DNA of 64,000 nt from Streptomyces griseoviridis (GTDB lineage Bacteria > Actinomycetota > Actinomycetes > Streptomycetales > Streptomycetaceae): assembly GCA_014649155.1 (NCBI GenBank), contig BMSM01000001.1, positions 496,001-560,000 on the forward strand, written 5' to 3'. This document shows positions 9,654-18,800 of this stretch, piece by piece (position 1 is the stretch's first letter; each line of letters starts with the position of its first letter). The position numbers and the translations under genes are program-made. The notes below the pieces were generated by a model that saw nothing but the letters and a program-made list of their open reading frames with translations, was not told the origin of the DNA and searched no databases.

Positions 9654-10501
9654 GTCTCTCCAAGCAGTTTCTCGATGTAGGCCAGCGACTGTCGTGGGGT
9701 GAGGGCCTGTGCTCGGATGATCCCATAGCGCAGTTCGAGGATCTGGACCTCCCTGCGGTCCGAGATAAGTCGGCTGACGAGCTGGATGTCGCTGTGCCCC
9801 ACGGTGGTGCCCTCCTTCAGCCGCAGCAGATGGAAGGGGCCGTCGAGACCGGCGTTGTCCTCGCTCTCCATGGGCAGCACCTGGATCTCTACGTTTCGCA
9901 TCTGCCCGATCTCCAACAGTCGTTCGAGCTGTCGACGCAAGACCATCCTGCCTCCGACCGGCCGACGCAGGGCAGCCTCATCATGGACGAAGTTGAAGGC
10001 GGGAGCCATCCCGTTTCCGCCGATGATCCCTTGCCGAGCCAACCGCGCAGCGACAAGCCGCTCCACCTCCTCCTCCGAGAACGCCGGCCGCCGCGACCCG
10101 AACACCGCCTTCAGATACTCCTCGGTCTGCAAGAGCCCGTTCACGACGGAGTTGTCATAGGCGCAGATCTCAACCGCCTCCCCCTCCCACTTCGCCAGAT
10201 CCCGAACCTTCTTCGGATACCGCGCCTCCTCGACGTCCTTCTTCAACCCGGTGATCAACCCGCCCGCGTCCAGCACCCGGTCGGCCGCCTCCAGGAACTT
10301 CGGACTCGGCGCCCGCCGCCCCCGCTCCACCGAGGACACCTGTTCCTCGCTGTAGCCGACGGCCGCGCCCAACTCGGCCTGCGTCATCCCCTTCCGTTCC
10401 CGGAACGCCTTGATGATCTTGCCGACCGTCCGCAGTACCGCCGCCGACTCCTCGTCGTCGGCGCCGTACGGCTCCATGCCGTCACCGCCCTGACCCGTCA
10501 T
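9650..10501 (-). CDS. XRE-family regulator with DUF5753 domain (WhiJ-like)
   Basis: About 283 residues from the ATG at 10501. ATGs at 10540 and 10477 are also in frame, and the spacing does not decide between them. The N-terminal helix-turn-helix covers the segment KGMTQAELGAAVGYSEEQVSSVERGRR. It is followed by a DUF5753 domain that begins in the LQTEEYLKAVF region and ends in LTPRQSLAYIEKL. This is the standard Streptomyces arrangement of an XRE regulator followed by DUF397 and next to a histidine-kinase-like ATPase gene, which is divergent here. The pair runs against the two defence genes on its left and against everything on its right. The 8-bp inverted repeat at 10601-10630 upstream is a plausible operator. 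Confidence 0.85.
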   Translation of the reverse strand: MTGQGGDGMEPYGADDEESAAVLRTVGKIIKAFRERKGMTQAELGAAVGYSEEQVSSVERGRRAPSPKFLEAADRVLDAGGLITGLKKDVEEARYPKKVRDLAKWEGEAVEICAYDNSVVNGLLQTEEYLKAVFGSRRPAFSEEEVERLVAARLARQGIIGGNGMAPAFNFVHDEAALRRPVGGRMVLRRQLERLLEIGQMRNVEIQVLPMESEDNAGLDGPFHLLRLKEGTTVGHSDIQLVSRLISDRREVQILELRYGIIRAQALTPRQSLAYIEKLLGET

Positions 10502-10600
10502 ACCCACGTCCGGACACCTCCACATGCCGCCCGTACCCAACTCCCCGCCGGTGTGACGCGTAACGCCGCACCACCCGGTCAGGGCCGGACACCACCCGGA

Positions 10601-10630
10601 CAGTGACGCTGCGTACCGTCGTCGTCACTG
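10601..10630. promoter_or_regulatory. Inverted repeat in the divergent regulator/ATPase intergenic region
   Basis: CAGTGACG (10601-10608) and CGTCACTG (10623-10630) are perfect 8-bp inverted arms separated by 14 bp. They lie between the XRE gene and the oppositely transcribed ATPase gene. A TAGAGT -10-like sequence starts at 10638, pointing toward the ATPase gene. It is a candidate operator for the adjacent XRE regulator. Binding is inferred from position and symmetry only. Confidence 0.5.
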
Positions 10631-10664
10631 GTCACCATAGAGTCGACAGACCACGCTGAGTGAC

Positions 10665-11141
10665 ATGAACGCCGATATTGCCCCCATGAGGGCACCGCAC
10701 CCCGACCCCGTCCAACCCACCGCCCCCACCCGGCACTTCACCATGCGCCTCTCCGCCACCCCGAGAGGCGCTCGCCTCGCCCGTCACCTGGCAGCCGAGC
10801 AACTCCACACCTGGGGCTGGCCGTACGACACCGAGGGCAACCACATCGTCACCCTCCTCGTCTCCGAACTCGCCACGAACGCCGCCGTGCACGGCCGTGT
10901 CAGAGGCCGCGACTTCCGCCTGCGCCTCACCCTCCACCCCGAGGACGCCACCCTCCGTATCGAACTCACCGACGCGCGCCCCGCCCACCGCCCGCCCGCC
11001 CCCGGCACTCTGCCGCCGCCTTCCCCGGACGACGCCTCCGGCCGGGGTCTTCTCCTCGTCGAAACCCTGTCCACCCACTGGGGAACGACCTGCGGCGATC
11101 CGTACACGAAGACCGTCTGGTGCGAAGTCGCCCTGGAGTGA
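10665..11141 (+). CDS. Anti-sigma-factor-type ATP-binding protein (HATPase_c, RsbW-like)
   Basis: A 158-residue protein consisting of one GHKL ATPase fold. The N box is ELATNAAVHG and the G2 region is DASGRGLLLVETL. No receiver or membrane domain is present. Hundreds of such stand-alone ATPases exist per Streptomyces genome, and they commonly sit beside XRE/DUF397 pairs, as here. Kinase activity toward an anti-sigma antagonist, or sigma-factor binding, is the family role; the partner is unknown. It is read divergently from the XRE gene across 160 bp. Confidence 0.8.
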   Translation: MNADIAPMRAPHPDPVQPTAPTRHFTMRLSATPRGARLARHLAAEQLHTWGWPYDTEGNHIVTLLVSELATNAAVHGRVRGRDFRLRLTLHPEDATLRIELTDARPAHRPPAPGTLPPPSPDDASGRGLLLVETLSTHWGTTCGDPYTKTVWCEVALE

Positions 11142-11171
11142 CTGTCAGTGGCGGCTGCGAGCCTGGGGGTC

Positions 11172-12353
11172 ATGACGCGCACCGTATTCGAGGACCTCAC
11201 GTTCTTCTGGGGCTACTGGACCCTTTTCGAGACGGCGGTGATCGCCCTGCTGTGGCAGAACCGCTCCCGTGTGCTGGGCGATCGGCTGTACCGGATTCCG
11301 GTTGTGCGACGGATCGGACGCGGCGCCTGTGAACGTCGCGTGGAGGCGCTGTCGGCGGAGCTGGAACGCAGAGGGGTTCCGGCGGGAGCCCGGCCAGGGA
11401 AAGACGCACTCGTCGAGCGATGGCACCGGATCGTCGTCGGCCGGTGCGTCTCCGTACTCCTCCAGGCCGTGCCCCTGCTGATCGTCGTGCTCCCCTTCTG
11501 GTGGGCGACGTCGCTGGCTCGTACGTCGGCGACGCCGTTCTGGATGTTCGCCGCCGTCACCGGCTTCGGCGTCGTCTCCATCGCGCTCATGGCCGCCGAC
11601 GAACGGGCCGCCGCGGTCTCCGACGCGGCCGGCGCCCTCACGGTGGAAGCCGTCCGCTTCCTTGAGACGCTGCTCATCACGGATGACCGCCGCCCACAGG
11701 ACTCGGCGCTCGACATCCACGGCAGGGCGTTCGGCCGCCTGTGCCAAGCCCTGCGCGCCCAGGCGCGGCATACCACCCGCCGGATGCCGCCCGCCGCCCG
11801 CACGCGCGCGCGTGAGACCACGGAACGCCTGATCGGGGCCCTCGCCGAGGCCGACCAGCGCTACCTCTTCGGCGAGGGCCCGGATCGCGACACCGCCGTA
11901 CGCGCCCTGTCCCGGCTGGCCGCCGGCGCGCTTCGCCACAGCTGCCTTCCGCGCGCGCAGCGCGACAGTCTGGTGATCATCGACGCCACGCTCCTCACGA
12001 ACGCACCGGAACCGGACGTGGCGCATACGGCACCCGAGTCGTTCGGGAGCCGTCTGCGGGCCAGGGCGGGCAAAGCGGCGTTGGTGGTGGCCTTCCTCGC
12101 CGGGGCGTTCCTTTTCCCGGAGGGGGGAGCGCTCTCGGTTCTGCTGGCCCTCGCGGGCCTGGCGGTCATTTCGCCCTTCAGGGAGGCCCTTTACCGCGTC
12201 AAGGACTTCGTCGCCGGCGGCTCCGCCGCCGGCGCCACCGAGCTCCAGGGCGTGGGGGAGGAGCTGGGCCGCCCGGCGCCCGCGACGTTCATGTCCTGCT
12301 CCCATTGCGGTGCGCACTCACCCGTCACCGCGGGATCACGGCCGGTAGGGTGA
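11172..12353 (+). CDS. Uncharacterised membrane protein
   Basis: A 393-residue protein not recognised as any named family. Hydrophobic segments occur near the N-terminus (around SVLLQAVPLLIVVLPFWWATSLA and TPFWMFAAVTGFGVVSIALMA) and in the last quarter (VVAFLAGAFLFPEGGALSVLLALAGLAVI). They flank a charged, helical cytoplasmic stretch rich in Arg and Glu. The ATG at 11172 has GGGGGT just upstream; a GTG at 11148 would add eight residues. The gene follows the ATPase by about 30 bp and ends 43 bp before the DUF262 gene, so it may be co-transcribed with either. A membrane component next to DUF262/ATPase genes would fit an abortive-infection effector, but nothing in the sequence proves this. Confidence 0.7.
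   Translation: MTRTVFEDLTFFWGYWTLFETAVIALLWQNRSRVLGDRLYRIPVVRRIGRGACERRVEALSAELERRGVPAGARPGKDALVERWHRIVVGRCVSVLLQAVPLLIVVLPFWWATSLARTSATPFWMFAAVTGFGVVSIALMAADERAAAVSDAAGALTVEAVRFLETLLITDDRRPQDSALDIHGRAFGRLCQALRAQARHTTRRMPPAARTRARETTERLIGALAEADQRYLFGEGPDRDTAVRALSRLAAGALRHSCLPRAQRDSLVIIDATLLTNAPEPDVAHTAPESFGSRLRARAGKAALVVAFLAGAFLFPEGGALSVLLALAGLAVISPFREALYRVKDFVAGGSAAGATELQGVGEELGRPAPATFMSCSHCGAHSPVTAGSRPVG
12346..12351 (+). promoter_or_regulatory. Possible -10 box for the DUF262 cassette
   Basis: TAGGGT overlaps the stop codon of the membrane protein gene, 45 bases before the DUF262 ATG. It fits the Streptomyces TANNNT -10 pattern, but I see no good -35 partner. Confidence 0.3.
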
Positions 12354-12396
12354 GAGACGACCAGGACCGACACGAGGGCGAGGGCGACGAGACGAC

Positions 12397-13641
12397 ATGG
12401 CCGGGCTGGAGGACAGCAGCCAGGGGCGTACACGGGACCGGCGGTCGGTGTACGAGCGGTACCAGGACGCGACGGGGGAGCCGAGCGTCATCGGTGTGGA
12501 TGACCGCTTCCCTCGGGAGACCTCTTCCGACGGCCGGCCGACGGACGTCGAGCGCGAGGACACCGACGAGGACGCCGACCAGATCACCTCGCCCTTCGAC
12601 CCCGAGCACATCGACATCGAGACCCGTACGACCACGGTCGACCTGCTGCTCTCCCGGCTCAGCAGCGGGATGATCGACCTGGCCCCCGACTTCCAGCGCC
12701 GGGCCGGTATCTGGACGGACGAGAAGCAGAGCCGCCTGATCGAGTCGCTGCTGCTGCGCATCCCCATCCCGTCCTTCTACGCCGCCGAGCAGAAGGACGG
12801 CAGCTGGACCATCGTGGACGGCATCCAGCGCCTGACTTCGATCGCGCGCTTCTTCGACGCCGGGGTGGTCGATGCCCGGCCGCTGAAGCTGACGGGCCTG
12901 GAATATCTGCGGAACTTCAAGGGAGCGAGCCTTCAGGACCTCTCCGGCAAGCTCCAGATCCGGTTGCGGGAGACCCAGGTCGTCGTCCACGTGATCCGGC
13001 GTGGCACCCCCGAGCCGGTCATGTTCAACGTCTTCGCCCGCATCAACACCGGGGGCGAGCCGCTGACCCGGCAGGAGATCCGGCACGCGCTGATCCCGGG
13101 CCGGGCCAGGAGCCTGCTCGCCGAGCTGGCCGAGTCCGACGAGTTCCGCTACGCCACCGGCGGCAGCGTGGTCGGGGACCGGATGGCCGACCGTGAGATG
13201 GTCCTGCGCTTCCTGGCCTTCAGACTCACCCCGCCGGACGACTACCGGCTCGGCGACTTCGACGCCTTTCTCGCGGACGCCATGCACCGCATCAACCGGC
13301 TCCCCGACGCGGAAGAGGAGCGCCTGCGGGTGGAGTTCCGCACCGCGATGTCAGCGGCCGAGCGCATCTTCGGGCAACACACCTTCCGTAAGTACCGGGC
13401 AGGTCAGCAGCGCAAGTCGCCGATCAACAAGGCCCTGTTCGAGACCATCGCGGTGAACCTGGCCTGGCTCGACTCCCAAGACCACGCCAGGCTCGTACAG
13501 CTGGACGCACTGGCGGCGTTCGCGGACCTCATGGAGGACTCGGAGTTCGAGCGGTCCATCTCCGTGGCCACCGGTGACCCCAAGAAGGTACGGAAGCGGT
13601 TCGACGCCGTACAGGAACTCTTCGAAGACCTCCTCGCCTGA
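12397..13641 (+). CDS. DUF262 (GmrS/ParB-fold) domain protein
   Basis: A 414-residue protein with the DUF262 core. The key DGIQR motif is at residues 141-145, the version of DGQQR used for nucleotide binding and hydrolysis in GmrSD and BrxU-type enzymes. It is preceded by the PDFQRRAGIW segment and followed by FNVFARINTGGEPLTRQEIRHAL, also typical of the family. The HNH nuclease domain (DUF1524/GmrD) found in full GmrSD enzymes is not visible, so this is a stand-alone sensor or NTPase half. About the first 60 residues are acidic and probably disordered. The next gene starts 20 bp downstream. The partner ATPase and third gene form a compact cassette with it. Confidence 0.8.
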   Translation: MAGLEDSSQGRTRDRRSVYERYQDATGEPSVIGVDDRFPRETSSDGRPTDVEREDTDEDADQITSPFDPEHIDIETRTTTVDLLLSRLSSGMIDLAPDFQRRAGIWTDEKQSRLIESLLLRIPIPSFYAAEQKDGSWTIVDGIQRLTSIARFFDAGVVDARPLKLTGLEYLRNFKGASLQDLSGKLQIRLRETQVVVHVIRRGTPEPVMFNVFARINTGGEPLTRQEIRHALIPGRARSLLAELAESDEFRYATGGSVVGDRMADREMVLRFLAFRLTPPDDYRLGDFDAFLADAMHRINRLPDAEEERLRVEFRTAMSAAERIFGQHTFRKYRAGQQRKSPINKALFETIAVNLAWLDSQDHARLVQLDALAAFADLMEDSEFERSISVATGDPKKVRKRFDAVQELFEDLLA

Positions 13642-13660
13642 ACCACGGAGACAGCCGACA

Positions 13661-14770
13661 GTGATCACCCGACTCACCCTGGTCAACTTCAAGGCGTTCC
13701 GCCGCCTCGGACTCCCGCTGGGGCCACTGACCCTCCTCACCGGCCTGAACTCGTCCGGCAAGAGCAGCGTCCTCCAGGCTCTCGCGCTGCTGCGTCAGTC
13801 GGTCGACAACGGAGCGCAGGGACTGCTGCTCAACGGTGAGCTGGTGGAGCTGGGCAGTGCGCGGGACGTCCTGCACGACGACTTCGGCCCGGCGGACGAC
13901 CTCTCGGACGTCGATGATCCCGCGGTCGGGTTCCTGGTCGACGCAGGCAAGCCGTTCCGGTTCGTCGGCTTCTACGATCCGGAAGAGCCCGACGAGGACG
14001 TGATGCGGATGTGGGTAGGCGGCGGAACCCGGCCGTTCGACGCCGCTCCGTTCCAGTACCTGCACGCGGATCGCATCACCCCGGCCGTCACCTACCCGCG
14101 CTCCCGCCAGGTCGCCATCGACCGAGGCTTCCTCGGCGTACGCGGCGAACACACCATCAACTTTCTCCGCCACTTCGGGGAGAGGGAAGTTCCCGACGGG
14201 CCGTTGCGCCACCCCGGCGCGTCCTCCCCCCAGCTCCGCGATCAGACCGTCGCCTGGATGCAGGAACTCTGCCCCGGCGTCAACCTCCAGGCCGATGCCA
14301 TCGAGGGCACCGAATTCGTCCGCCTCTCCTACGGTTTCGGCGGCACCGCCGGTATCAACGCCACGCGCCGCCGCCGCCCCACCAACGTCGGCTTCGGGCT
14401 CACGTACGCGCTGCCGATCGTGGTCGCCTGTCTCACCGCCACCCCCGGCAGCCTGATCCTCCTGGAGAACCCGGAGGCCCACCTGCACCCCAAGGGCCAG
14501 AGCAGGATGGCGGCCCTGATCTGCGCCGCCGCCGCCACCGGGGCGCAGATGGTCGTCGAGACCCACAGCGACCACGTCCTGAACGGGGTGCGCGTCGCCG
14601 TCAAACAGGGCGCCCTTCAGCCGGAGCACGCCGTCGTGCACTTCTTCCGGGGCAACGGCTCGGGCACGGAGGTCATCAGCCCCAGCATCGACAAGGACGG
14701 CATGCTCGCCCAGTGGCCCGAGGGGTTCTTCGACGAGTGGGAGAACTCGCTCGACCAGCTGCTGGACTGA
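13661..14770 (+). CDS. AAA/ABC-type ATPase of the OLD/RecF-like family (DUF3696-type)
   Basis: A 369-residue ATPase. It starts with TRLTLVNFKAF, the usual entry strand of RecF/OLD-like ATPases. Walker A is GLNSSGKS (28-35). Walker B lies in LILLENPEAHLHP (265-277), and the HSDHVL segment shortly after is the switch region. No TOPRIM nuclease domain follows, so it differs from true OLD proteins and resembles the DUF3696 group. The GTG at 13661 directly follows CCACGGAG; the frame is open upstream inside the DUF262 gene but is not supported there. Such ATPases work as sensors that activate a partner effector in several defence systems (Septu, PARIS, Gabija-like). Here the likely partners are the DUF262 protein and the next gene product. 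Confidence 0.82.
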   Translation: MITRLTLVNFKAFRRLGLPLGPLTLLTGLNSSGKSSVLQALALLRQSVDNGAQGLLLNGELVELGSARDVLHDDFGPADDLSDVDDPAVGFLVDAGKPFRFVGFYDPEEPDEDVMRMWVGGGTRPFDAAPFQYLHADRITPAVTYPRSRQVAIDRGFLGVRGEHTINFLRHFGEREVPDGPLRHPGASSPQLRDQTVAWMQELCPGVNLQADAIEGTEFVRLSYGFGGTAGINATRRRRPTNVGFGLTYALPIVVACLTATPGSLILLENPEAHLHPKGQSRMAALICAAAATGAQMVVETHSDHVLNGVRVAVKQGALQPEHAVVHFFRGNGSGTEVISPSIDKDGMLAQWPEGFFDEWENSLDQLLD

Positions 14771-14799
14771 GGAAGGAACGAGGGGGAGGGAGGAATGGC

Positions 14800-15732
14800 A
14801 TGCCGTTGCTGTTCCTGAACGAGAGGTCGTGGGCCACGGCCTGTGACCACACGCGCGCGGACGCGGCCATGGCCGGCTTCGTCGACGTGGTGCGCGCCGT
14901 CGCCAAGGCGGACCCGGCCGAGACCTCGCTGGTCAGTGAGGACGGCCTCACGTCGCTGGAGATCGCCAAGGATTATCCGATCGCCAAGTGGATCGGTGCC
15001 GGCCCGAAGAACCACGCCCGCTGGCTGCGGCTGAGGGCGCTCCAGAACAGGTCTCCCGTGCGCAGCGTCTATCCGGCGCCGGACGCCGACGGTCATCTCG
15101 AATACCGTCACGAGGGCGAGAAGGTCCTGGGACTGGGCGCCGCGCACTTCATGGACGGCATCGCCGTGAGTCTTCCGGTGGCGCCCGACTGGGAGACCGC
15201 CTCGGTCCGCCTCGAACGCGGCGAGCTGGTCGAACTCGAAGACGAGTCTCTGGAGTTCGAGCACACGACGGTCGACGTGCGGCATGCCTCCGCCCTGCGG
15301 CACGTCGACGAGCACCGCCTCTGGCTTCGCGCGTCGCGCCTGGCCGGAGCGGCCACCGGCCGCCAGGTCTGGGAACGCCGGGCCGACCTCTACCCGCACC
15401 TCCAGTTCCTGCCCCGCACCGAGAACCACCTCGCCGCCCTGGACCCCAGCTGGGTCGTGCCCGCACGGAACTGCCTGGAGCGGCTGGAGGCGGCGGTGGC
15501 CCGCTGGGACCCGCGGGCCCGCCACGAACCGGAATGGCAGACCAAGGTCACTCCGGAGAGCCGGACCCGCAGAGAGGCCTGCCGGTTCACCGACCTCGAC
15601 GGTGAACGGCGCCTCTTCGAGCTGCATGCCCGCTTCACCCCGGGCATGGGCCGCATCTACTTCCGGCTGGTCCCGGAGGAACGGGCGATTCGACTCGCGC
15701 ACATCGGCAGCAAGATCCGCCCGGACCTCTGA
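14800..15732 (+). CDS. Unknown third cassette protein with a possible RelE-like C-terminus
   Basis: A 310-residue protein with no domain I can name with certainty. The first 200 residues are acidic and contain no obvious motif. The last 60 contain His276, Arg278, a TPG turn and RIYFR (from Arg285). This pattern, H-x-R-x-T-P-G-x-x-R-I-Y/H-F, resembles the catalytic strands of RelE/HigB-type ribonuclease folds, but that is an inference by eye. It begins 29 bp after the ATPase gene with GGGAGGGAGGAAT upstream, so it is the third gene of the DUF262-ATPase unit. As the only member without an ATPase or sensor fold, it is the candidate effector. Alternatively it could be a structural adaptor. Confidence 0.7.
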   Translation: MPLLFLNERSWATACDHTRADAAMAGFVDVVRAVAKADPAETSLVSEDGLTSLEIAKDYPIAKWIGAGPKNHARWLRLRALQNRSPVRSVYPAPDADGHLEYRHEGEKVLGLGAAHFMDGIAVSLPVAPDWETASVRLERGELVELEDESLEFEHTTVDVRHASALRHVDEHRLWLRASRLAGAATGRQVWERRADLYPHLQFLPRTENHLAALDPSWVVPARNCLERLEAAVARWDPRARHEPEWQTKVTPESRTRREACRFTDLDGERRLFELHARFTPGMGRIYFRLVPEERAIRLAHIGSKIRPDL

Positions 15733-15870
15733 CCCGTCGGAACAGCTGAGGGCCGGGAACCCCCGCCGGTCGCGGGCGTCCCGGCCGACCTGCTGGTTCG
15801 CGCCGTGTGAGATGGCGTTGCCATGCAGAAGACTTCGTACCAGCCGTCGTTCAGGACAAGGAGCCACCGG

Positions 15871-18800
15871 GTGCGCCCCACTCTCGCCGCCGAACAGGTC
15901 GGGGACAGCCTCACGCAGTACCTGACCACCACGTTCGCCCTCGCGGACGAAGGTGAACGGCGTGCGCTGGAGGACTTCCTGCGGGACGAGCGGGACGGCA
16001 TCTTCCGAGGCCCTTACCTGCGGATCCGCACGCCCTTCAAGCCGGCCGGAGACGCCTGGAAGTCGGCTCTGCAATGGGTGCCCGAAGGCTTCGAGCCCTA
16101 CCGGCACCAGGCGCGGGCCTGGCAGCGGCTGTCCACACTGCGCGGGCCGGCCCGGCCGACCCTGATCACCACCGGCACCGGATCGGGCAAGACCGAGTCC
16201 TTCCTGGTGCCCGTGCTCGACCACTGCCGCCGCGCGCGGGCGGCCGGTCAGGACGGCGTCAAGGCGATCCTGCTGTACCCGATGAACGCGCTCGCCACCG
16301 ACCAGGCGCAACGGCTCGACGAGCAGCTCAAGGACCCGCGCCTGGCCCAGGTGTCAGCCGCCCTCTACATCGGGGACGAGCCCGCCACCGGCTACACGCG
16401 CGTCCAGACGGACCGGGCACGCATCCGCGGCGGGCGCCCCGACATCGTCATCACCAACTACAAGATGCTGGACCTGCTGCTCCAGCGCGCCGAGGACATC
16501 CCGCTCTGGCAGGACGAAGCCCTCGCCTACGTCGTGGTCGACGAGTTCCACACCTACGACGGCGCCCAGGGCACGGACGTCGCCATGCTGATGCGACGGC
16601 TCGGCGCCGCCACCGGCAAGGCACGGCCCGGCCGCCCGCTCGGTGACGTGTGCCCCGTCGCCACCTCCGCGACCCTCGGGGAGAGCGCTCCCGCCGTGAC
16701 GGAGGCCGTGCACCTCCCGGCGGCCGAGGGCGGCGGGACCATCCTCGACGTGGCGGCCCAGGTCTTCGGCACACCGTTCGGCCCGGACTCGGTGGTCGGC
16801 GAGGACCGGATGACCGTCCAGCAGTTCGCCGGGAAGTCGGACTTCGCACTGCCCTTCCCGGCCCCGCAGGACGTCATCGCCCTCGGCGACCCCCTGCGCG
16901 ATCCCGACGCCATGGACCGCCTCGTGGACGCCTTCACCCGGCGGCCCGACGAGCACCGCGACCGCCCGCCCACCCCCGTCGAACTCGGCGAGATCCTGCG
17001 TACCCACCGGCTCACCGCGGCCGTCCTCGAAATCCTCGACGGGCGGCCCAAGACGCGCGCCGAAATCATGGACGCGCTGCCGCGCTACGCCTACCACTGG
17101 GGCATGGCCGTCCAGCAGCAGCCCGAGGAGGCCGCGCAGGCCCTGTCCCGGTTCATCGCCCTCCTGTCCGTCGCGCAGGGCCCCGACAGCACGGAGGCAC
17201 GACCACGGCCGCTGCTGACGGTGGAGGTCCACCAGTGGGTGCGGTCGGTCTCGCGCGTGCTGCGCGGCATCGGACCCAGGCCGGAGTTCCGCTGGGACGA
17301 GGACCGGCCCCGTGAGGAACGGACGGCGGCCCCCGGCGCGGGCGACGGCCCGGTGGCCGACGAGCCCGAGGCGGCGGTGGCCCTCGACTCCGCCGTACCG
17401 CCGGCGAACGTCTTCCTGCCCGCCGTCCACTGCCGGCAGTGCGGGCGGTCGGGCTGGGCCGCTCTCTCCCGCGAGCACGACCGTGCCGAACTGGAGATGA
17501 GCCCGGCAAAGATCCGCCAGGCATCGATCAGCCGCGACAAACGGCTGGTGCGCACCCTGATCGCCGCCACGGTCGCCGAGGCCCACCGGTCCGCCTTCGC
17601 CCCCGCCGAGGACACGGGGCGGCGCGGCTCCGTCCTCGTTCTCGACGGCGAGCAGGGCCGCATCCGGCCCATCGACCCCGACAAGGACTTCGAACGGCCT
17701 GACGCGCACGGCGTCCGTGCGGCCAGGGGGCTCAGGGACGCCGCGTTCGTCCGTGTCGACCTGATGAACGACCAGGCCGCCGCCGACGACCGCTGCCCCA
17801 ACTGCGCCACCGGCAACGCCATCCGCTTCCTCGGCCGCGGACTCGCCCCCCTGGCCGCCGCCTCCATCACCCAGCTGTTCACCGGCGGCGAGCTGGCGCC
17901 CGGCCCGGAGCGGCGCACGCTGCTGTTCAACGACTCCGTGCAGGACGCCGCGCACCGCGCGGGCTTCGTCGCCAACCGCGCCTACGACTTCTCCCTGCGC
18001 GCCCTGCTGGCGGACCAGCTGGACGAGGACACCGCGCGGCCGCTCAACGACATCGTGGCGGACTGCCTGGCCGAGGTCGTCGACCGTGACGTCCTCGCCG
18101 CCGTCGCGCCCCCGGCCCTGCACGACATCCACGGCGTGGACCTGCTGCTGTCCGGCCGCAGCAAGGGCAGCCGTGCCACCTGGGAGCTGGTCGGCGAGCG
18201 GCTGTCCTTCGCCGCCGTACTCGAATTCGGCCTGCGCTCCCGGCAGGGCCGCACCCTGGAACTGACCCGTACCGCCGCGGCCGAGGTCGACCTCCCCGAC
18301 CCCGGGCAGGCCACCGAGATCGTCCGGGACCTGCTCCAGCGGACCCCGGCCCCGGTGGCCCTGGCGGACGGGACCGTGCCGGACGAGGAACGCTTCCGCG
18401 GCTACGTCCGCGGCCTCCTGGAGCGGCTGCGCATCCGGGGCGCCGTACGCCACCGCTGGCTCGATCCCTGGCTCGACGAGGCCGGAGTGCGACGCTGGCT
18501 GGTATGGGGTGGACGGCCGTCCGGCATGCCCGCCTTCCCGCCCGGTATCTCGGCACCCGCCTTCCTCCTCGACCGGGCCAAGGACAGAACGCAGTTCGAC
18601 ACCCTCGGCTCGGCCCAGAACTGGTACCAGGACTGGACCACGCGCTGTCTCGGCCTGCCCCGCGACGCGGCCGCCGAGTTCGTCCGCGCCCTGCTGCCGC
18701 GCCTGGCCGAGGCAGGCATCCTCTGCGTCCACACCGCCAAGGACGGCACGACCCGGGTCTACGGCCTCCAGCCCGGACACATCCGGGTCCGCAAACTCGC

